The position numbers and the translations under genes were made by a program. From assembly GCA_028291515.1 (NCBI GenBank), contig JAQGHU010000064.1:1-64000 (forward strand): 64,000 nucleotides of DNA, written 5' to 3'. The DNA comes from Schlesneria sp. (GTDB lineage: Bacteria; Planctomycetota; Planctomycetia; Planctomycetales; Planctomycetaceae). Below, one piece after another: positions 16,819-26,474 of the stretch (its first letter is position 1; each line of letters starts with the position of its first letter). The notes below the pieces were generated by a model. It was not told the DNA's origin and did not search any database. It saw only the letters and a list, made by a program, of their open reading frames with translations.

Positions 16819-18600
16819 TTATTGCATGTCCTTGGCGAAGTCGGCGGTGACCGAGCCGATGAACTTCAGCACGCATTCGCTGACATCCGTCCAACCTTCG
16901 ACTTTGTTGCCATCCTTCTTGATTTCACCACTGAACAAGGCGTCGCATCCTGCCATCGCTTCGACAGCCAGTTTGCGAACTCGTTCCAGGTCTTTGTCAC
17001 GCTGCTTGATGCGAGCCTTCTCGTCCTTCGTTAGCTTTTCGTCGACCGGCTGAACTTCGGGACGAACGATTTCCATCAACTCGACCATGCGAGTGGCATT
17101 GGCGGTGAAGTAGACGACTCGCGGATCAACAGCGGCAGGAGCAGGTTGAGCCGCTTCCTTGATGGCCGCTTCCAATTCTTTGAGTGCGTCGACACCAGCA
17201 GCACCCCAGACGGTGTCTTTCGATGTGGCGACGTAGATGGTCTGTTCGCCGGGGAACAGCTTCTGGAAGGCGACCTTGCGATGATCGGGGACGCCCACCG
17301 AGTGAACGCTGTAATCGTCGCCGATCTTCTGGATATCCAGTTTGACTTCGCGGCTGGCATTCACTTGTGGCAGCAGCTTGACGATGTCGTCCGCCTTTTT
17401 GCCGTTATCGACGCGAGCTCCACAGATGAATGTGTGCTTGCCATCGCCAGCGGAATGCAGATCCATGAACAGATCCGCCACGCCCAGCGACACGGTGTCG
17501 TTCAGCATATCGATCAGAATGCTGGACGCCGCTTTGACTGCCTTCTTCTGCTCAGGCGTTTTCAAGGTGGCTCGTCGGTCGATCTGCAGCTCCAGAGTCG
17601 GTCGCACCGTCTTGTAGAACTCTTTCAGATGCTCAGTCCGCAGCGTATCCAGCCCGAAATTGATTTTGCCCGAGACGGCAGGCTCTTTGTGAAGCGTGAC
17701 GTTGGCAAAGTAGCTGGACTTCGCAGCCAGTGCCTGAGCACTCTTTTCCAGTTCGGTATTGGGCAATGCGGTTAGACTGAACTCGGCGCGACCCTTTCCT
17801 GCCATCTCTTTGGCACCGATCGTCGTGGTCCAGCCAGCCAGGAATTCATCGATATCCACCACGAAGCGTTCGGCTTCGTTCAGATTCTGTTCCATGGACA
17901 GTTTGCGCAGCGCGAATTCGCTTTTGTCTTCGGTACGCCTGGCCGAGAGGCCCGCTTCGAGTTCCTTGCGCAACTCTTTGAAGTTGGCTTTGCGAGCGGC
18001 GACGTCAGCGGGAGTGGCACTGTTTTTCAACGAAACGGCGACATCGTAGCCTTTCGCCAGCAGCGCGTTCACACCATTGTTCGGGTCGGTAATCGGGTCA
18101 GGAAGTTTCGCGGGGAGGGCTCCCTCTTTTGGCGCGAACGATCCATACCCGTTGAGGTACCGCATGAAGGACGGCTTCCTGGCGGGACCTTTCTTAATGT
18201 TGCCCTGCGTCACGGAGTAGAGGTTTCCCCCTGCAGCGAGCGGTTTGACAGTAAAGCCCATGCCGTTCAAGTTGTTGAGAAAGCTTTCGCGTCCGTCCAG
18301 CTTCTTGACGGGAAAATGCATCTCGTAGTCGACGTTTTTGCCGACCAGGATGTCGATACGAATTGGCTTTGTCGGATCGAGGCCTTCGGCGAAGCTGTCG
18401 AGCAACGGTTCGAGGGTCGTCCCCCATTGCTTCTTCAGCGCTGCAGTCGGGCTGAGTTCCACCAGGTATTTGAGATCAATTTTCAGTTGATCGATGCCGG
18501 GTTGGACAACCTGAATCCTGGCTTCGGATTGGGCCAAAGCGGATTGCACCATCAACAGTGCTGCGGTCAGAGTCAGAAAGAGGGGTTTCCGCACGGACAC
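16819..18600 (-). CDS. Large secreted protein of unknown function
   Basis: A 593-residue protein with a signal peptide (about residues 1-24, LTAALLMVQSALAQ). The mature part is soluble and mixed alpha/beta, with repeated Lys/Leu-rich helices (ELRKELEAGLSARRTE; DEKARIKQRDKDLERVRKL near the end). It has no heme, zinc or hydrolase motif I can see. The start is GTG 18600, decided by an excellent aaaggag 8 nt upstream. It stands alone, facing tatC across a terminator. Proteins of this kind, often found in planctomycetes, have no known role. Confidence 0.75.
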   Translation of the reverse strand: MSVRKPLFLTLTAALLMVQSALAQSEARIQVVQPGIDQLKIDLKYLVELSPTAALKKQWGTTLEPLLDSFAEGLDPTKPIRIDILVGKNVDYEMHFPVKKLDGRESFLNNLNGMGFTVKPLAAGGNLYSVTQGNIKKGPARKPSFMRYLNGYGSFAPKEGALPAKLPDPITDPNNGVNALLAKGYDVAVSLKNSATPADVAARKANFKELRKELEAGLSARRTEDKSEFALRKLSMEQNLNEAERFVVDIDEFLAGWTTTIGAKEMAGKGRAEFSLTALPNTELEKSAQALAAKSSYFANVTLHKEPAVSGKINFGLDTLRTEHLKEFYKTVRPTLELQIDRRATLKTPEQKKAVKAASSILIDMLNDTVSLGVADLFMDLHSAGDGKHTFICGARVDNGKKADDIVKLLPQVNASREVKLDIQKIGDDYSVHSVGVPDHRKVAFQKLFPGEQTIYVATSKDTVWGAAGVDALKELEAAIKEAAQPAPAAVDPRVVYFTANATRMVELMEIVRPEVQPVDEKLTKDEKARIKQRDKDLERVRKLAVEAMAGCDALFSGEIKKDGNKVEGWTDVSECVLKFIGSVTADFAKDMQ

Positions 18601-18797
18601 TGGTCACTCCTTTCGTTCGCGTCGGTCGGCAGGACATCTAAGCAAGTCGATCGGATTCTAACGATGGGGGGCAGGTTGGGGAAGACGCGCGGGTCAGGTT
18701 TAGGCGGCTTACCGCAACCAAATCAGCCTGTCTGGTTAACCTATATCCACTATGTTGGCGTGACTTGGCCGAAGTGACCATGTTTAAACTCTCACTC

Positions 18798-18919
18798 GTC
18801 ATTCCCGCGCAGGCGGGAATCCAGCCATTTCGTATCGAATTATGGACGCCGAGATTTCCACCACTGCAGCATCGACATCGTCCCGCGATTCGCTGGATTC
18901 CCGCCTGCGCGGGAATGAC
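18798..18919. repeat. Inverted repeat GTCATTCCCGCGCAGGCGGG, copy 1
   Basis: Arms 18798-18824 and 18893-18919 are perfect inverse copies (gtcattcccgcgcaggcggg plus aatccag). Each arm is also a small hairpin (attcccgcgcaggcgggaat). Other copies are at 21142 and 59444, with a degraded piece near 25692. The form resembles widespread REP/dRS3-type repeats of other bacteria. It sits 26 nt beyond the sulfotransferase stop. Confidence 0.9.
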
Positions 18920-18945
18920 GGAAAGTAGGAGGGGATGGTGGAAAG

Positions 18946-20115
18946 CTACGACGGAAGTCGGCTGGGATAGCCGTAAAGATCGAAAGACTTCTGCCAGCGT
19001 GAATAGACCTTCCGCATCGTCCCTTCGTCCATGTTGAACGAGTTCTTGCGATATTCGTTCAGTGAAGGAAGCTCCTTCTGCAGAACTGGTGCCACCTTGT
19101 CCCATCCGCCCAGGCTGAGCGCGTCGTAAACCTGTTTCATTTGACTCATTGGATCCGCTTCCAGGTCTTCGAATTTCATTTCGTGCAGGCGGCCGGCAGG
19201 GATCAACTGCTTGGTATTTTCGTAGGTGTCGATGCAGTCGCTGTAGACCTGCAGGATTTCTTCGTCCATCCCTTTGAGATTCGCCGTGCCCAGACCGTTC
19301 TCCAGGAACAATGTCTTTCGAAGATGCATACTGGAGCTGAAGACCGCATAGGGATCGCGATAGATGTAGACGAATTTTGCGTTCGGAAACATTTCCAGCA
19401 GGACGGGAACGCGGAAGGTGTGCGACGGTGATTTCAACACGATCGGCTTGTTGTCTCGCACGGTCAGCTTCTTGACGAACGTCATGAAGGCGTCTTGCCA
19501 GCGGCGGCGTTCGTCGGGCGTTAACTGCTTGAGATCGAAGAAGCGGCACGTTTTATCGGGGGCTCCCTGGTGAGCGAGCATCAGATAGGGAGACATCAGT
19601 GTCAGCAGCAGCAGTGCCATTTCATCTTCCTGCGGCAGGCTCCAGCCCGCAGGAATGTTGTCCATGGGACGCGTTTTCGGCAGCACCCAACCGGTCAGTC
19701 GCGTGACGATTTTCTCGGTCAACAGGAAGTTGCCCGGATACATCACCTGATACAGGTTGGGGTAAGTGAACTGAGGATCGAGCGTCATCAGGTTGTGCAG
19801 CAATGTGGTGCCGCTGCGCCAGTGTCCCAGGATGAAGATCGGTGGATGTTCGATTTTTTGCCGGGCGATCTTGCCGCCGAACAGCACCGATTCCCAAAGA
19901 TCATTCGACGAATTCAGCATGCTCAGGGGCGTGATGGTTGCCATCCGCGGCAACGCAGCCAATCCCATGGGGGGGCGACTGGCGAGTAATCGCAACCACG
20001 TTCCGAATGTCAGTCCATGCCAGACGCAAAAATGGCCCTGTTTTTTCGGTTTGCTTTCGGGCCGGTTGGTTGCGGGTGATTCGGCGATCGGGCTGGTCTG
20101 GGGAGTCGAAGTCAC
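18946..20115 (-). CDS. PAPS-dependent sulfotransferase family protein
   Basis: A 389-residue cytosolic protein. The PAPS 5'-phosphosulfate loop is FILGHWRSGTTLLHN near residue 95, and the 3'-phosphate-binding element is VYIYRDPYAVFSSSMHLR near residue 260. Both are standard for the Sulfotransfer_1/3 clan; the acceptor substrate cannot be read from sequence. Between them is IPAGWSLPQEDEMALL, typical of bacterial members. The start is GTG 20115 with aggaagag about 8 nt upstream. Monocistronic, minus strand. Confidence 0.88.
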   Translation of the reverse strand: MTSTPQTSPIAESPATNRPESKPKKQGHFCVWHGLTFGTWLRLLASRPPMGLAALPRMATITPLSMLNSSNDLWESVLFGGKIARQKIEHPPIFILGHWRSGTTLLHNLMTLDPQFTYPNLYQVMYPGNFLLTEKIVTRLTGWVLPKTRPMDNIPAGWSLPQEDEMALLLLTLMSPYLMLAHQGAPDKTCRFFDLKQLTPDERRRWQDAFMTFVKKLTVRDNKPIVLKSPSHTFRVPVLLEMFPNAKFVYIYRDPYAVFSSSMHLRKTLFLENGLGTANLKGMDEEILQVYSDCIDTYENTKQLIPAGRLHEMKFEDLEADPMSQMKQVYDALSLGGWDKVAPVLQKELPSLNEYRKNSFNMDEGTMRKVYSRWQKSFDLYGYPSRLPS

Positions 20116-20444
20116 TCGGCACTCTTCCTAGTGCGGGTCGCACTTCCGTGTCGCGTTGAAACAGGGGTTAGACACAGTGGGTTTCCGCTCGCGGGACGCC
20201 ACAATCAGGCAGGACGCGCTCTCAAGTGGTGAACAGGGTCGACACCATGCCCATCAGGTCGACACGCGATCCGTCGCAACAGCTTGCGAAGATCCATAAA
20301 TTAGCAGGTTTTCACAGGCCGTGCGAGTACGGATTGCGGGTTTCAGCCCTTCCTATCGACCGCGAGTGATTTCAACTGGAATCATAGAGGTGACGGCGAG
20401 CAACTCGGTTACTAGCGGTCACGTCTCTGATTAAATGGTGATAA
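20116..20444. other. Intergenic region, 329 nt, nothing recognised
   Basis: It lies between the sulfotransferase and GNAT starts and stops on the minus strand. No ORF with a ribosome site, no inverted repeat from the listed families and no strong hairpin was seen. Confidence 0.35.
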
Positions 20445-21014
20445 TCAGGCCAGTCGCTCTTCAAATATCGCGGTTCGGTACATGGTTCGGACGACTCGGA
20501 ACCCGATACTACGATACAGGTCCACGGCGGGCTGATTGGTGGCGGTGACTTCCAGCACGATGCGTTGGCGACGGGCGAGTGCGAAGCCTTCGAGCGACTT
20601 CAAGACGAGGGCTCGACCCAATCCGAGTCCGCGATGCTCGGGAACAACACCCACGTTTTGGATCGCCCCGTTGATTGGTGAGGGACCCAAGCCCTGAATC
20701 GTGCCGCAGTCTTCCGGAATTCCCTGTTGATTTCGACAGACGATTAACCACGTGGCCGGGCCCAGGAAGCTGTCCTGCTGACTGATCTCATGCATCAGCC
20801 TGACGCAACCGAAATACTCGCCCAGACTCGGAAAGACCTCCGCATCCATCTCATCGCGAAAACTGCGATGCTTGGTGAGGGCATGTCGTTCGACATCGGC
20901 CTCATCCCATTCGTTCCAGTCGTACCCTTCAGGCAATTCCGCGATCGGGATCGGCGTGTTCGCCAGATCGATCTCCATGCGGTAGCGTTTGAAGTAGTGC
21001 AGTCGCGTTGACAT
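20445..21014 (-). CDS. GNAT family N-acetyltransferase
   Basis: A 189-residue single GNAT domain. The acetyl-CoA site is VGVVPEHRGLGLGRALVLKSL (given as its V-P-RGLGLGRAL core, near residue 125). It is followed by RIVLEVTATNQPAVDLYRSIGF, the standard strand-helix with N and Y. The N-terminal half binds the acceptor and is not diagnostic; it has some likeness to mycothiol-synthase-type GNATs. The start MSTRLHYFKRYRMEI at 21014 is accepted because the first strand begins there. The gene stands alone. The substrate is unknown. Confidence 0.85.
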   Translation of the reverse strand: MSTRLHYFKRYRMEIDLANTPIPIAELPEGYDWNEWDEADVERHALTKHRSFRDEMDAEVFPSLGEYFGCVRLMHEISQQDSFLGPATWLIVCRNQQGIPEDCGTIQGLGPSPINGAIQNVGVVPEHRGLGLGRALVLKSLEGFALARRQRIVLEVTATNQPAVDLYRSIGFRVVRTMYRTAIFEERLA

Positions 21015-21141
21015 CCTTCGATTCTAAACTACGAAATCGCCTCGTCAAACGCAGCCGATTGCGGTTTCGCAAACGTTTGGCATGGAGTTCTCCGCTGAGT
21101 TCGAAGATGTCGATTTCGACAGCGGACGCTGCTCGATTACT

Positions 21142-21230
21142 GTCATTCCCGCGCAGGCGGGAATCCAGCTACCTGGCAACGACTCCCGCCGTCTCTTGGC
21201 TCTCTGGATTCCCGCCTCCGCGGGAATGAC
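21142..21230. repeat. Inverted repeat GTCATTCCCGCGCAGGCGGG, copy 2
   Basis: Arms 21142-21168 and 21204-21230, with one change (cctccgcg for cctgcgcg) in the right arm. It lies between the GNAT start region and the methyltransferase stop. Confidence 0.9.
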
Positions 21231-21267
21231 GGAAGGTGGAAGTGCGTGAGTTCATCATCAGGGTTGC

Positions 21268-22083
21268 TTACGGCAGCCAAAGCTTTGTTGTGCCTTCCGT
21301 GGTTCGTTGGCGAGCCACTCGACGAGCCTTCAGGCGGACGTACGGGGGGACAAAGCGGCCTCGATAGCCGAAATGGTCGACGGCGGCTTTGTAGTCGGCT
21401 CGGCGAGGCTCGCGCAGGTCTTCCAGCACGAATCCGGTTCTGCAGAGGCCTCCCACCAGTTCGTCCCAGCGATGCAGATATTCGACCGCTCCCGATTCGC
21501 GATACGAGGTGTCTTCAACCTTGGGCAACGGTCCTTCGTGAAAGTATTCGATGCCGACGACGAAGTGATTACGCGGAGTCCGTTCCGTAATCTGCGCACA
21601 AATGGGCTGCTTGTGCTGACTGATGTAGAGGCCACCGTCTCGCAACAGCCGTGCGATCTGTTCGTAGACCGACACGATGCTGGGGACGTAACAGGTGCTG
21701 ACCGGCTGATGGACGATGTCGAAGCTTTCTTCCGGCAGCATCGACAGGTCATCCATCGAGGCTTCGAGCGTGGTGACAGTCAGGCCGCGTCGCGTCGCTT
21801 CACGCCGATCAAGCTCCAGCATGCCGGGGCTAAGATCGACAACGGTGACGTGAGCTCCGGCGCCGGCATACAGGATCGACTGCCAGCCGCCACCCGATGC
21901 TAAACACAGCACATGCAGACCAGCGACGCTGGCGGGGAGCCAATTGCGGCCATCGAGCGCTTTGAGGGGATCCCGAAGCTCTTCGTCAGACGCGACCTTG
22001 GCAAACTGACTACCATCGGACAGCCTGTTCCACGCCGCCTGATTCTGTCGGCGATAGCTGTGCGACGAAAACTCTTTCGACAT
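21268..22083 (-). CDS. Class I SAM-dependent methyltransferase
   Basis: A 271-residue Rossmann-fold methyltransferase. Motif I is VLCLASGGGWQSILYAGAGA near residue 60, the acidic strand end is VTVVDLSPGMLE, and motif IV-like SFDIVHQPVS follows. The N-terminal part YRRQNQAAWNRLSDGSQFAKV is typical of the Methyltransf_11/25 type. ATG 22083 is preferred over the upstream frame start at 22116 because ggaaagg precedes it. A role in small-molecule or tRNA methylation cannot be told apart. Stand-alone, minus strand. Confidence 0.88.
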   Translation of the reverse strand: MSKEFSSHSYRRQNQAAWNRLSDGSQFAKVASDEELRDPLKALDGRNWLPASVAGLHVLCLASGGGWQSILYAGAGAHVTVVDLSPGMLELDRREATRRGLTVTTLEASMDDLSMLPEESFDIVHQPVSTCYVPSIVSVYEQIARLLRDGGLYISQHKQPICAQITERTPRNHFVVGIEYFHEGPLPKVEDTSYRESGAVEYLHRWDELVGGLCRTGFVLEDLREPRRADYKAAVDHFGYRGRFVPPYVRLKARRVARQRTTEGTTKLWLP

Positions 22084-22185
22084 CGGCCTGCGACCTTTCC
22101 TGGAAAAAGCTCGCAACGATTGTGTGCGAACTGGGAAAGTCTACCGCTTGGATGAAGTGTTGTCGTGCTAATTCATCAAGATGAG

Positions 22186-22612
22186 GTGCCACGGTTTTGG
22201 ATCATAGGTATCTACATCTCTCGGACGCATTCGTCTTGGGATGCTTTGGTCTCTGTCCTGAGGCCCAAGGGGCCGGAACTTTGCCCAGCCGGGGCCCTTC
22301 GGCCCCGGACCAGGGCCACTAATAAAATCTCTTGAGGCCTGAAGGGCCGGTCCATTATTTTCATGCATATCTCTCATTCGAATTCGTGCCTGCGGCAGAG
22401 TTCGAGGAACTCATCTTGAATCGGCCCACCCCCTGAAATGTCCGGCCCTTCAGGCCTTTGGAAGTCCAACGATGGGCTTAATTCCAGGGCCGAAGGGCCC
22501 TGGCTGGGCAAAGTTCCGGCCCCTTGGGCCTGAGAACAATGAACAGACGGACGATCACTCATATTACTCTGGCGTAAGATGTGTAGATACCTAACGACTT
22601 GGACCGTGGCAC
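22186..22612. repeat. Nested foldback: GTGCCACGG outer arms enclosing GGCCTGAAGGGCCGG copy B
   Basis: The outer arms 22186-22219 (gtgccacggttttggatcat plus aggtatctacatc) and 22577-22612 are imperfect inverse copies. Inside, 22252-22535 is a second copy of the foldback at 142-373 (ctgaggcccaaggggccgga at left, its reverse complement at right). The outer arm sequence also recurs alone near 8550. Confidence 0.8.
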
Positions 22613-22688
22613 CGAACCGAATTCTGAATCGGACATCAACGCGTGCAGTCATCAAAGCGTAGAGAGCACAATCTCCGATCGCTGCGGA

Positions 22689-22793
22689 TTCAACGCAAAG
22701 GCGCGAAGTCGCAGAGACGCAAAGCAGAGAAAGAGACTACGGCCATTCTGATTGATCAGATCTTTCTTTGCGTCCTTGCGCCTTTGCGTTGAA
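22689..22793. repeat. Inverted repeat, AACGCAAAGGCGC family
   Basis: Left arm 22689-22724 (ttcaacgcaaaggcgcgaag then agacgcaaag) and right arm 22766-22793 (ctttgcgtccttgcgccttt plus gcgttgaa) are imperfect inverse copies built from a 9-bp module. It lies just after the stop of the lipoprotein gene. Confidence 0.85.
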
Positions 22794-22833
22794 AACCTCT
22801 ACTTTTCAATATGGCGACTGCGCAGTTAAATCA

Positions 22834-23157
22834 TTACGACGAGCGGCGCTGACCGCGGATGAATTCGTGCAACTTGCGGATCGCGGGATCCCATTGGCCT
22901 TGCCGTGCTTCGTCGATGTACGACTTCAACTGACGATGAACGGCATCGGGAAGCTCTTTGCTGGAATGCAGTTCTTCGATACGGGCGGCACTCTTGTCCA
23001 AGAGTTCCACTCGACGCGATGCGATGGCCGTGTACAAGGCATCCACAGCCGACATGACTTCGTCACTGGAACCCATTTGCGCGGGGCGTCCGCAACCAAT
23101 GATCATGGAGAGAAGCAGCAGTGTCACCAACGCAAAGCGATGGGCAGGGCGATTCAT
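22834..23157 (-). CDS. Small lipoprotein
   Basis: A 107-residue protein with an N-terminal signal and lipobox: LLLLSMIIGCG, with Cys22 as the lipid-modified residue. The mature part is helical and charged (two predicted helices, EVMSAVDALYTAIASRRVEL and a second with RKLHEFIRGQ). The start is 2 nt after the stop of the DUF1559 gene (TAA cg ATG), so the pair is a translationally linked operon. This DUF1559 plus small lipoprotein order recurs in planctomycetes, with unknown role. Confidence 0.8.
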   Translation of the reverse strand: MNRPAHRFALVTLLLLSMIIGCGRPAQMGSSDEVMSAVDALYTAIASRRVELLDKSAARIEELHSSKELPDAVHRQLKSYIDEARQGQWDPAIRKLHEFIRGQRRSS

Positions 23158-23159
23158 CG

Positions 23160-24224
23160 TTAGAAGTCCCCCATGATTTCGCTGCCGTTTCGAGTCGACA
23201 GGGCGATCCAGGTGAATGGATCGATGAACTGTGACACGAAGCGAACGGACCCGTCCCCCATCAGGATGTGAGCACCGCCGACGTGTTCTGAGTACATCTC
23301 GTCGGTATGCCCAAACGGATTGTTCGGGGCGTGAATAATCACCTGGGGGTGATCGTGCGTATCCGGTCCGCTATGAGCTCCCACCAGACAGCCACCGCTG
23401 TTGCAGTCCGAAGGAAACGGCGGCTTGGGGCAGGTGGCACCGAACGGGACCACTCCGACCCAGGTCTTGTTACTGAGGATCGAACTGTGTTCACCGAGGA
23501 ACACGGTTTGTGACAGCCCATCCGAGACGCTCGCGGAAGAGGTGCGCGAGTTCCGGTAGAACGGTCCGTCGATGACCGCGGGCAGGTTGCCATTGGCGGG
23601 AATCGGTTCGGGAATGGAGAAGTCGTCGTAGTTGGTGACTCGGCCCCAAGGCTGGTGGATGCCCGCATTCGTCAGGTAATGTGAGTGTGCAAAGTAAACG
23701 GCGGGGCTTAGTGGTGTCTGGTTCTTTGGCGCATAAGCCGGCGATCCGTTGTAACGCTCCACGAAAAATCCGTCGCTGCCACCCGTTGCCGACGGACACA
23801 GGAAGGCAGCCAACTTGGTCCGAGCGGCCGTCGCGTTCGCTGCCGACCAACAGGCCTGGTTCAAATCGAACGCCGTGTACAGCGGTGACTGATCGAGCGC
23901 CGGCAACAACAACATTCCCCACGCCAAGCCCGAAGAGCCATTTCCATTGTCGTCCGGATAGGTGACTCCGTTCACCGTTCCTGAAACATACGGATTGCCA
24001 ACATACGCGGGCGGAAAAACTGAATGGCTGTCGTGATAATTGTGCAGCGCCAGCCCCAATTGCTTCAGATTGTTTTTGCATTGAGTCCGCCGCGCCGCTT
24101 CACGCGCCTGTTGGACGGCGGGCAACAACAATGCCATCAGAACAGCAATCACTGCGATGACGACCAGCAGTTCAATGAGCGTAAAGCCTTTTCTGTAATG
24201 ACGTTTCGTTTCTTGTAAAATCAT
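23160..24224 (-). CDS. DUF1559 domain protein with prepilin-type leader
   Basis: A 354-residue protein with a class III (type IV pilin-like) cleavage and methylation site at [11 protein letters not shown], then a long hydrophobic helix and the family run [20 protein letters not shown]. The C terminus has the DUF1559 box [16 protein letters not shown]. This family is very expanded in planctomycetes, but its function is unproven; assembly into a pseudopilus-like or surface structure is a guess. ATG 24224 was chosen; upstream residues to 24284 add only a Asn/Phe-rich tail. First gene of a two-gene operon with the lipoprotein. Confidence 0.93.
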   Translation of the reverse strand: MILQETKRHYRKGFTLIELLVVIAVIAVLMALLLPAVQQAREAARRTQCKNNLKQLGLALHNYHDSHSVFPPAYVGNPYVSGTVNGVTYPDDNGNGSSGLAWGMLLLPALDQSPLYTAFDLNQACWSAANATAARTKLAAFLCPSATGGSDGFFVERYNGSPAYAPKNQTPLSPAVYFAHSHYLTNAGIHQPWGRVTNYDDFSIPEPIPANGNLPAVIDGPFYRNSRTSSASVSDGLSQTVFLGEHSSILSNKTWVGVVPFGATCPKPPFPSDCNSGGCLVGAHSGPDTHDHPQVIIHAPNNPFGHTDEMYSEHVGGAHILMGDGSVRFVSQFIDPFTWIALSTRNGSEIMGDF

Positions 24225-24727
24225 GTTTTGATTCCAGTTGAATATTTCAGTTTGTTTTACAAAACTGTTATTTTGAATAATCAAAATATTAAGAATGGAA
24301 TCTACAAATCGTAGAGTGGTACGTCAAGCGGGATCTGCGCCAGACTTCCGATCTTCTGGTGGTTCGGAGACAACTTCGGCATGCGTCAAAAGGTGGATCT
24401 GGCGCAAATAGTTGTGACCGCACCGCAGTGGCGTTTCGGATTGCACCGGTCAGTAACCGACCGACGCGAGCGATTTTCGTGGACGTGTTTTCACGTTCGC
24501 TCAGACGTGTTTTGGGGCCTTGCTCGCAGACGAACGAAATCCGCCCCTCGTGGTTGACGATCGACCCTCAGTTCGCAGCAAAGTCGCCGATTTATCATGT
24601 TTTGCACTCGGTACAGCTTTTGCGAACTATGTTTCCCACAGAACAACCAGGGCGAAGAGGTGGGGTTGCAGCAAAGTCCGACAATCCACCCGTGTCGGCA
24701 GAACCCTGTATTCGCGAGGCACACCAA
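24225..24727. other. Divergent intergenic region, 503 nt
   Basis: It separates the DUF1559 operon (-) from the DUF1571 gene (+). Close to 24224 it is very AT-rich (aaaactgttattttgaataatcaaa near 24260), a likely promoter area. The + frame is open from 24359 but reads as non-protein. No repeat of the listed families was seen. Confidence 0.4.
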
Positions 24728-25678
24728 ATGAAATTCATCGGAACTTTGCTCGTGGGACTCGCCAGCCTGATTGCGTGCGGCGTGGGCCGACTGCTGCCTT
24801 CGCCCCTGACATCAAGTGGTACGACCCAATCAGCCACCTGTGTCGAACCGCAGCAAGTGGTTACGCGGCGAATCGAATTCATCACCGAATCGGCAAACTC
24901 GCTGGACAACCCCCAGCCTTCCATCGCGACAACGTCGAATGATAACCGGGAGGTCGATTCAGAAGCTTTGGTCACTTTGAAGCGCAAAGTTGACCTGCTC
25001 GAAAAGGGAGGGGAATTCCTCGCCGGAGTCGACAGCTACTGTGCGAAGCTGGCGAAGCAGGAAGTTGTTGGCCCCGAACTCCTCGACGAACAGACGATCC
25101 AATTGAAATGCCGCCACAAGCCATTCAGTGTTTATCTGGTCTGGCTGACGGGCGACACGGGGCGTGAAGTGCTATATGTCGAAGGTCAGAACAACGGCAA
25201 GATGGTCGCTCACGACGGCGGCTGGAAAGCTCGGTTGCCTGCGTTTAATCTCGATCCCAATTGCCGCTTGGCCATGCGAGACACTCGTTACCCAGTCACG
25301 GATGCCGGTTTGGCCACCTTGACGAACGTGATGCTGGATCTGCATCGCGAAGACTTGGTGAAAAACCACTTGGCTTCGTGTACGGTTGAAGACGATCAAT
25401 CTTTCGACGGGCGTCCCTGCACTGTTTTCACGACCGTGTACGGATCACCAACTTCATCTTCGATCTATCGCAAGTCGATTACCTACATCGACAATGAATG
25501 GAATTTGCCTGTTCATTCGAAGCACTTCGAATGGCCCGCGGCTGACAAGAAAGTGGACGAAGCGAATTTGGACGATTCGACCTTGGTTGAGTCCTATTCC
25601 TTTACCGAAGTGAAAATGTCCAGCTCGCTGACTGACAGCGACTTTGATCGCGACAATTCCGAGTACCGTTTTCGCTAG
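24728..25678 (+). CDS. DUF1571 domain protein (exported)
   Basis: A 316-residue protein with an N-terminal hydrophobic signal (FIGTLLVGLASLIACGVG). The DUF1571 core follows: FLAGVDSYCAKLAKQE, then QTIQLKCRHKPFSVYLVWLT, GREVLYVEGQNNGKM and a late KSITYIDNEWNLPVHSKHFEW. The family resembles lipoprotein-localisation folds (LolA/LppX-like), but its role in planctomycetes is unknown. ATG 24728 is preceded by gcgaggc. The start Cys (IACG) could be a lipobox, though the context is imperfect. Confidence 0.85.
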   Translation: MKFIGTLLVGLASLIACGVGRLLPSPLTSSGTTQSATCVEPQQVVTRRIEFITESANSLDNPQPSIATTSNDNREVDSEALVTLKRKVDLLEKGGEFLAGVDSYCAKLAKQEVVGPELLDEQTIQLKCRHKPFSVYLVWLTGDTGREVLYVEGQNNGKMVAHDGGWKARLPAFNLDPNCRLAMRDTRYPVTDAGLATLTNVMLDLHREDLVKNHLASCTVEDDQSFDGRPCTVFTTVYGSPTSSSIYRKSITYIDNEWNLPVHSKHFEWPAADKKVDEANLDDSTLVESYSFTEVKMSSSLTDSDFDRDNSEYRFR

Positions 25679-25918
25679 GCATTGCACGACCCTCGTTCCC
25701 GCGCAGGCCTAAATCCTTCGCGCTAACTGAGGTGCGGATTCGACTCGGTCCCCTTCGGATAAAGCGGATCGAATTGCGGTCGTCCGTCTTCACCTCTGAT
25801 TGACCTCGCCCCGAAGTTGCCTTACAGTGTTTACGTCGCAACTTATTGAGGGCACGGTCGATGCGCTTGCCGCAGCGTCCCTGGTCGGAATCAAACGGCG
25901 AACGGAGTGAATTGGCGC

Positions 25919-26425
25919 ATGTCCAGCAGTTTCAGTGGTGGTGAATTTACCGAAGCCGAAACAATGCGTGGCCGAACCTGGCCGTGCCTGCGTCAGTTCT
26001 GTGTCTTCCTGGAAAATCGCGTCGGGCGCTTAAATGACTTGATGCGGCAGGTGGAATCGCTGGACACTCGCGTTCTTGCGATGAGCATCGTCGATTCCGT
26101 CGACTTCGCCATGGTCCGGCTAATCTTTAATGATACCGATCGGGCTCGTGAGAAGCTGGAACTCTCCGGCTTCATGTTCAGCGAAAGCGATGTCGTTGGC
26201 GTCGAGCTTCCCGAGGGGGAACAACCCTTCCACAATATCTGTTCGACATTGATGAAGGCGGAAGTCAACATTCATCATGCCTACCCGTTGCTCTTCCGGC
26301 ATCGGGGCCAGGGGGCCATCGCGATCTTCGTTGATGACGTGGATACCGCGACCAATGTCCTGAATGCGGCCAAACACCGCGTCATTACGGAAACCGACCT
26401 GCAGGACGACGACGAGTTCCTGTGA
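25919..26425 (+). CDS. ACT domain protein
   Basis: A 168-residue cytosolic protein with two ACT-like units: residues about 20-90 (FCVFLENRVGRLNDLMRQVE, VDFAMVRLIFND) and about 95-155 (ICSTLMKAEVNIHHAYPLLF, GQGAIAIFVDDVDTA). ACT domains bind amino acids and regulate enzymes or act as sensors. No catalytic domain is attached, so this is a free regulatory subunit-like protein. ATG 25919 has ggagtg 9 nt upstream and is preferred to GTG 25907. It lies 49 nt upstream of a DUF1501 gene on the same strand, perhaps in one operon. Confidence 0.82.
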   Translation: MSSSFSGGEFTEAETMRGRTWPCLRQFCVFLENRVGRLNDLMRQVESLDTRVLAMSIVDSVDFAMVRLIFNDTDRAREKLELSGFMFSESDVVGVELPEGEQPFHNICSTLMKAEVNIHHAYPLLFRHRGQGAIAIFVDDVDTATNVLNAAKHRVITETDLQDDDEFL

Positions 26426-26474
26426 TCCCCGGTTGGACTTCATCGTCCGATCGTGCACGCGTTGGAGATTTGTC

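Noticed and set aside
18638-19549. 303-codon minus-strand ORF overlapping the sulfotransferase
   Set aside because: It runs through the GTCATTCCCGC repeat (RNGWIPACAGMT-like text) and out of frame with the PAPS-site protein.
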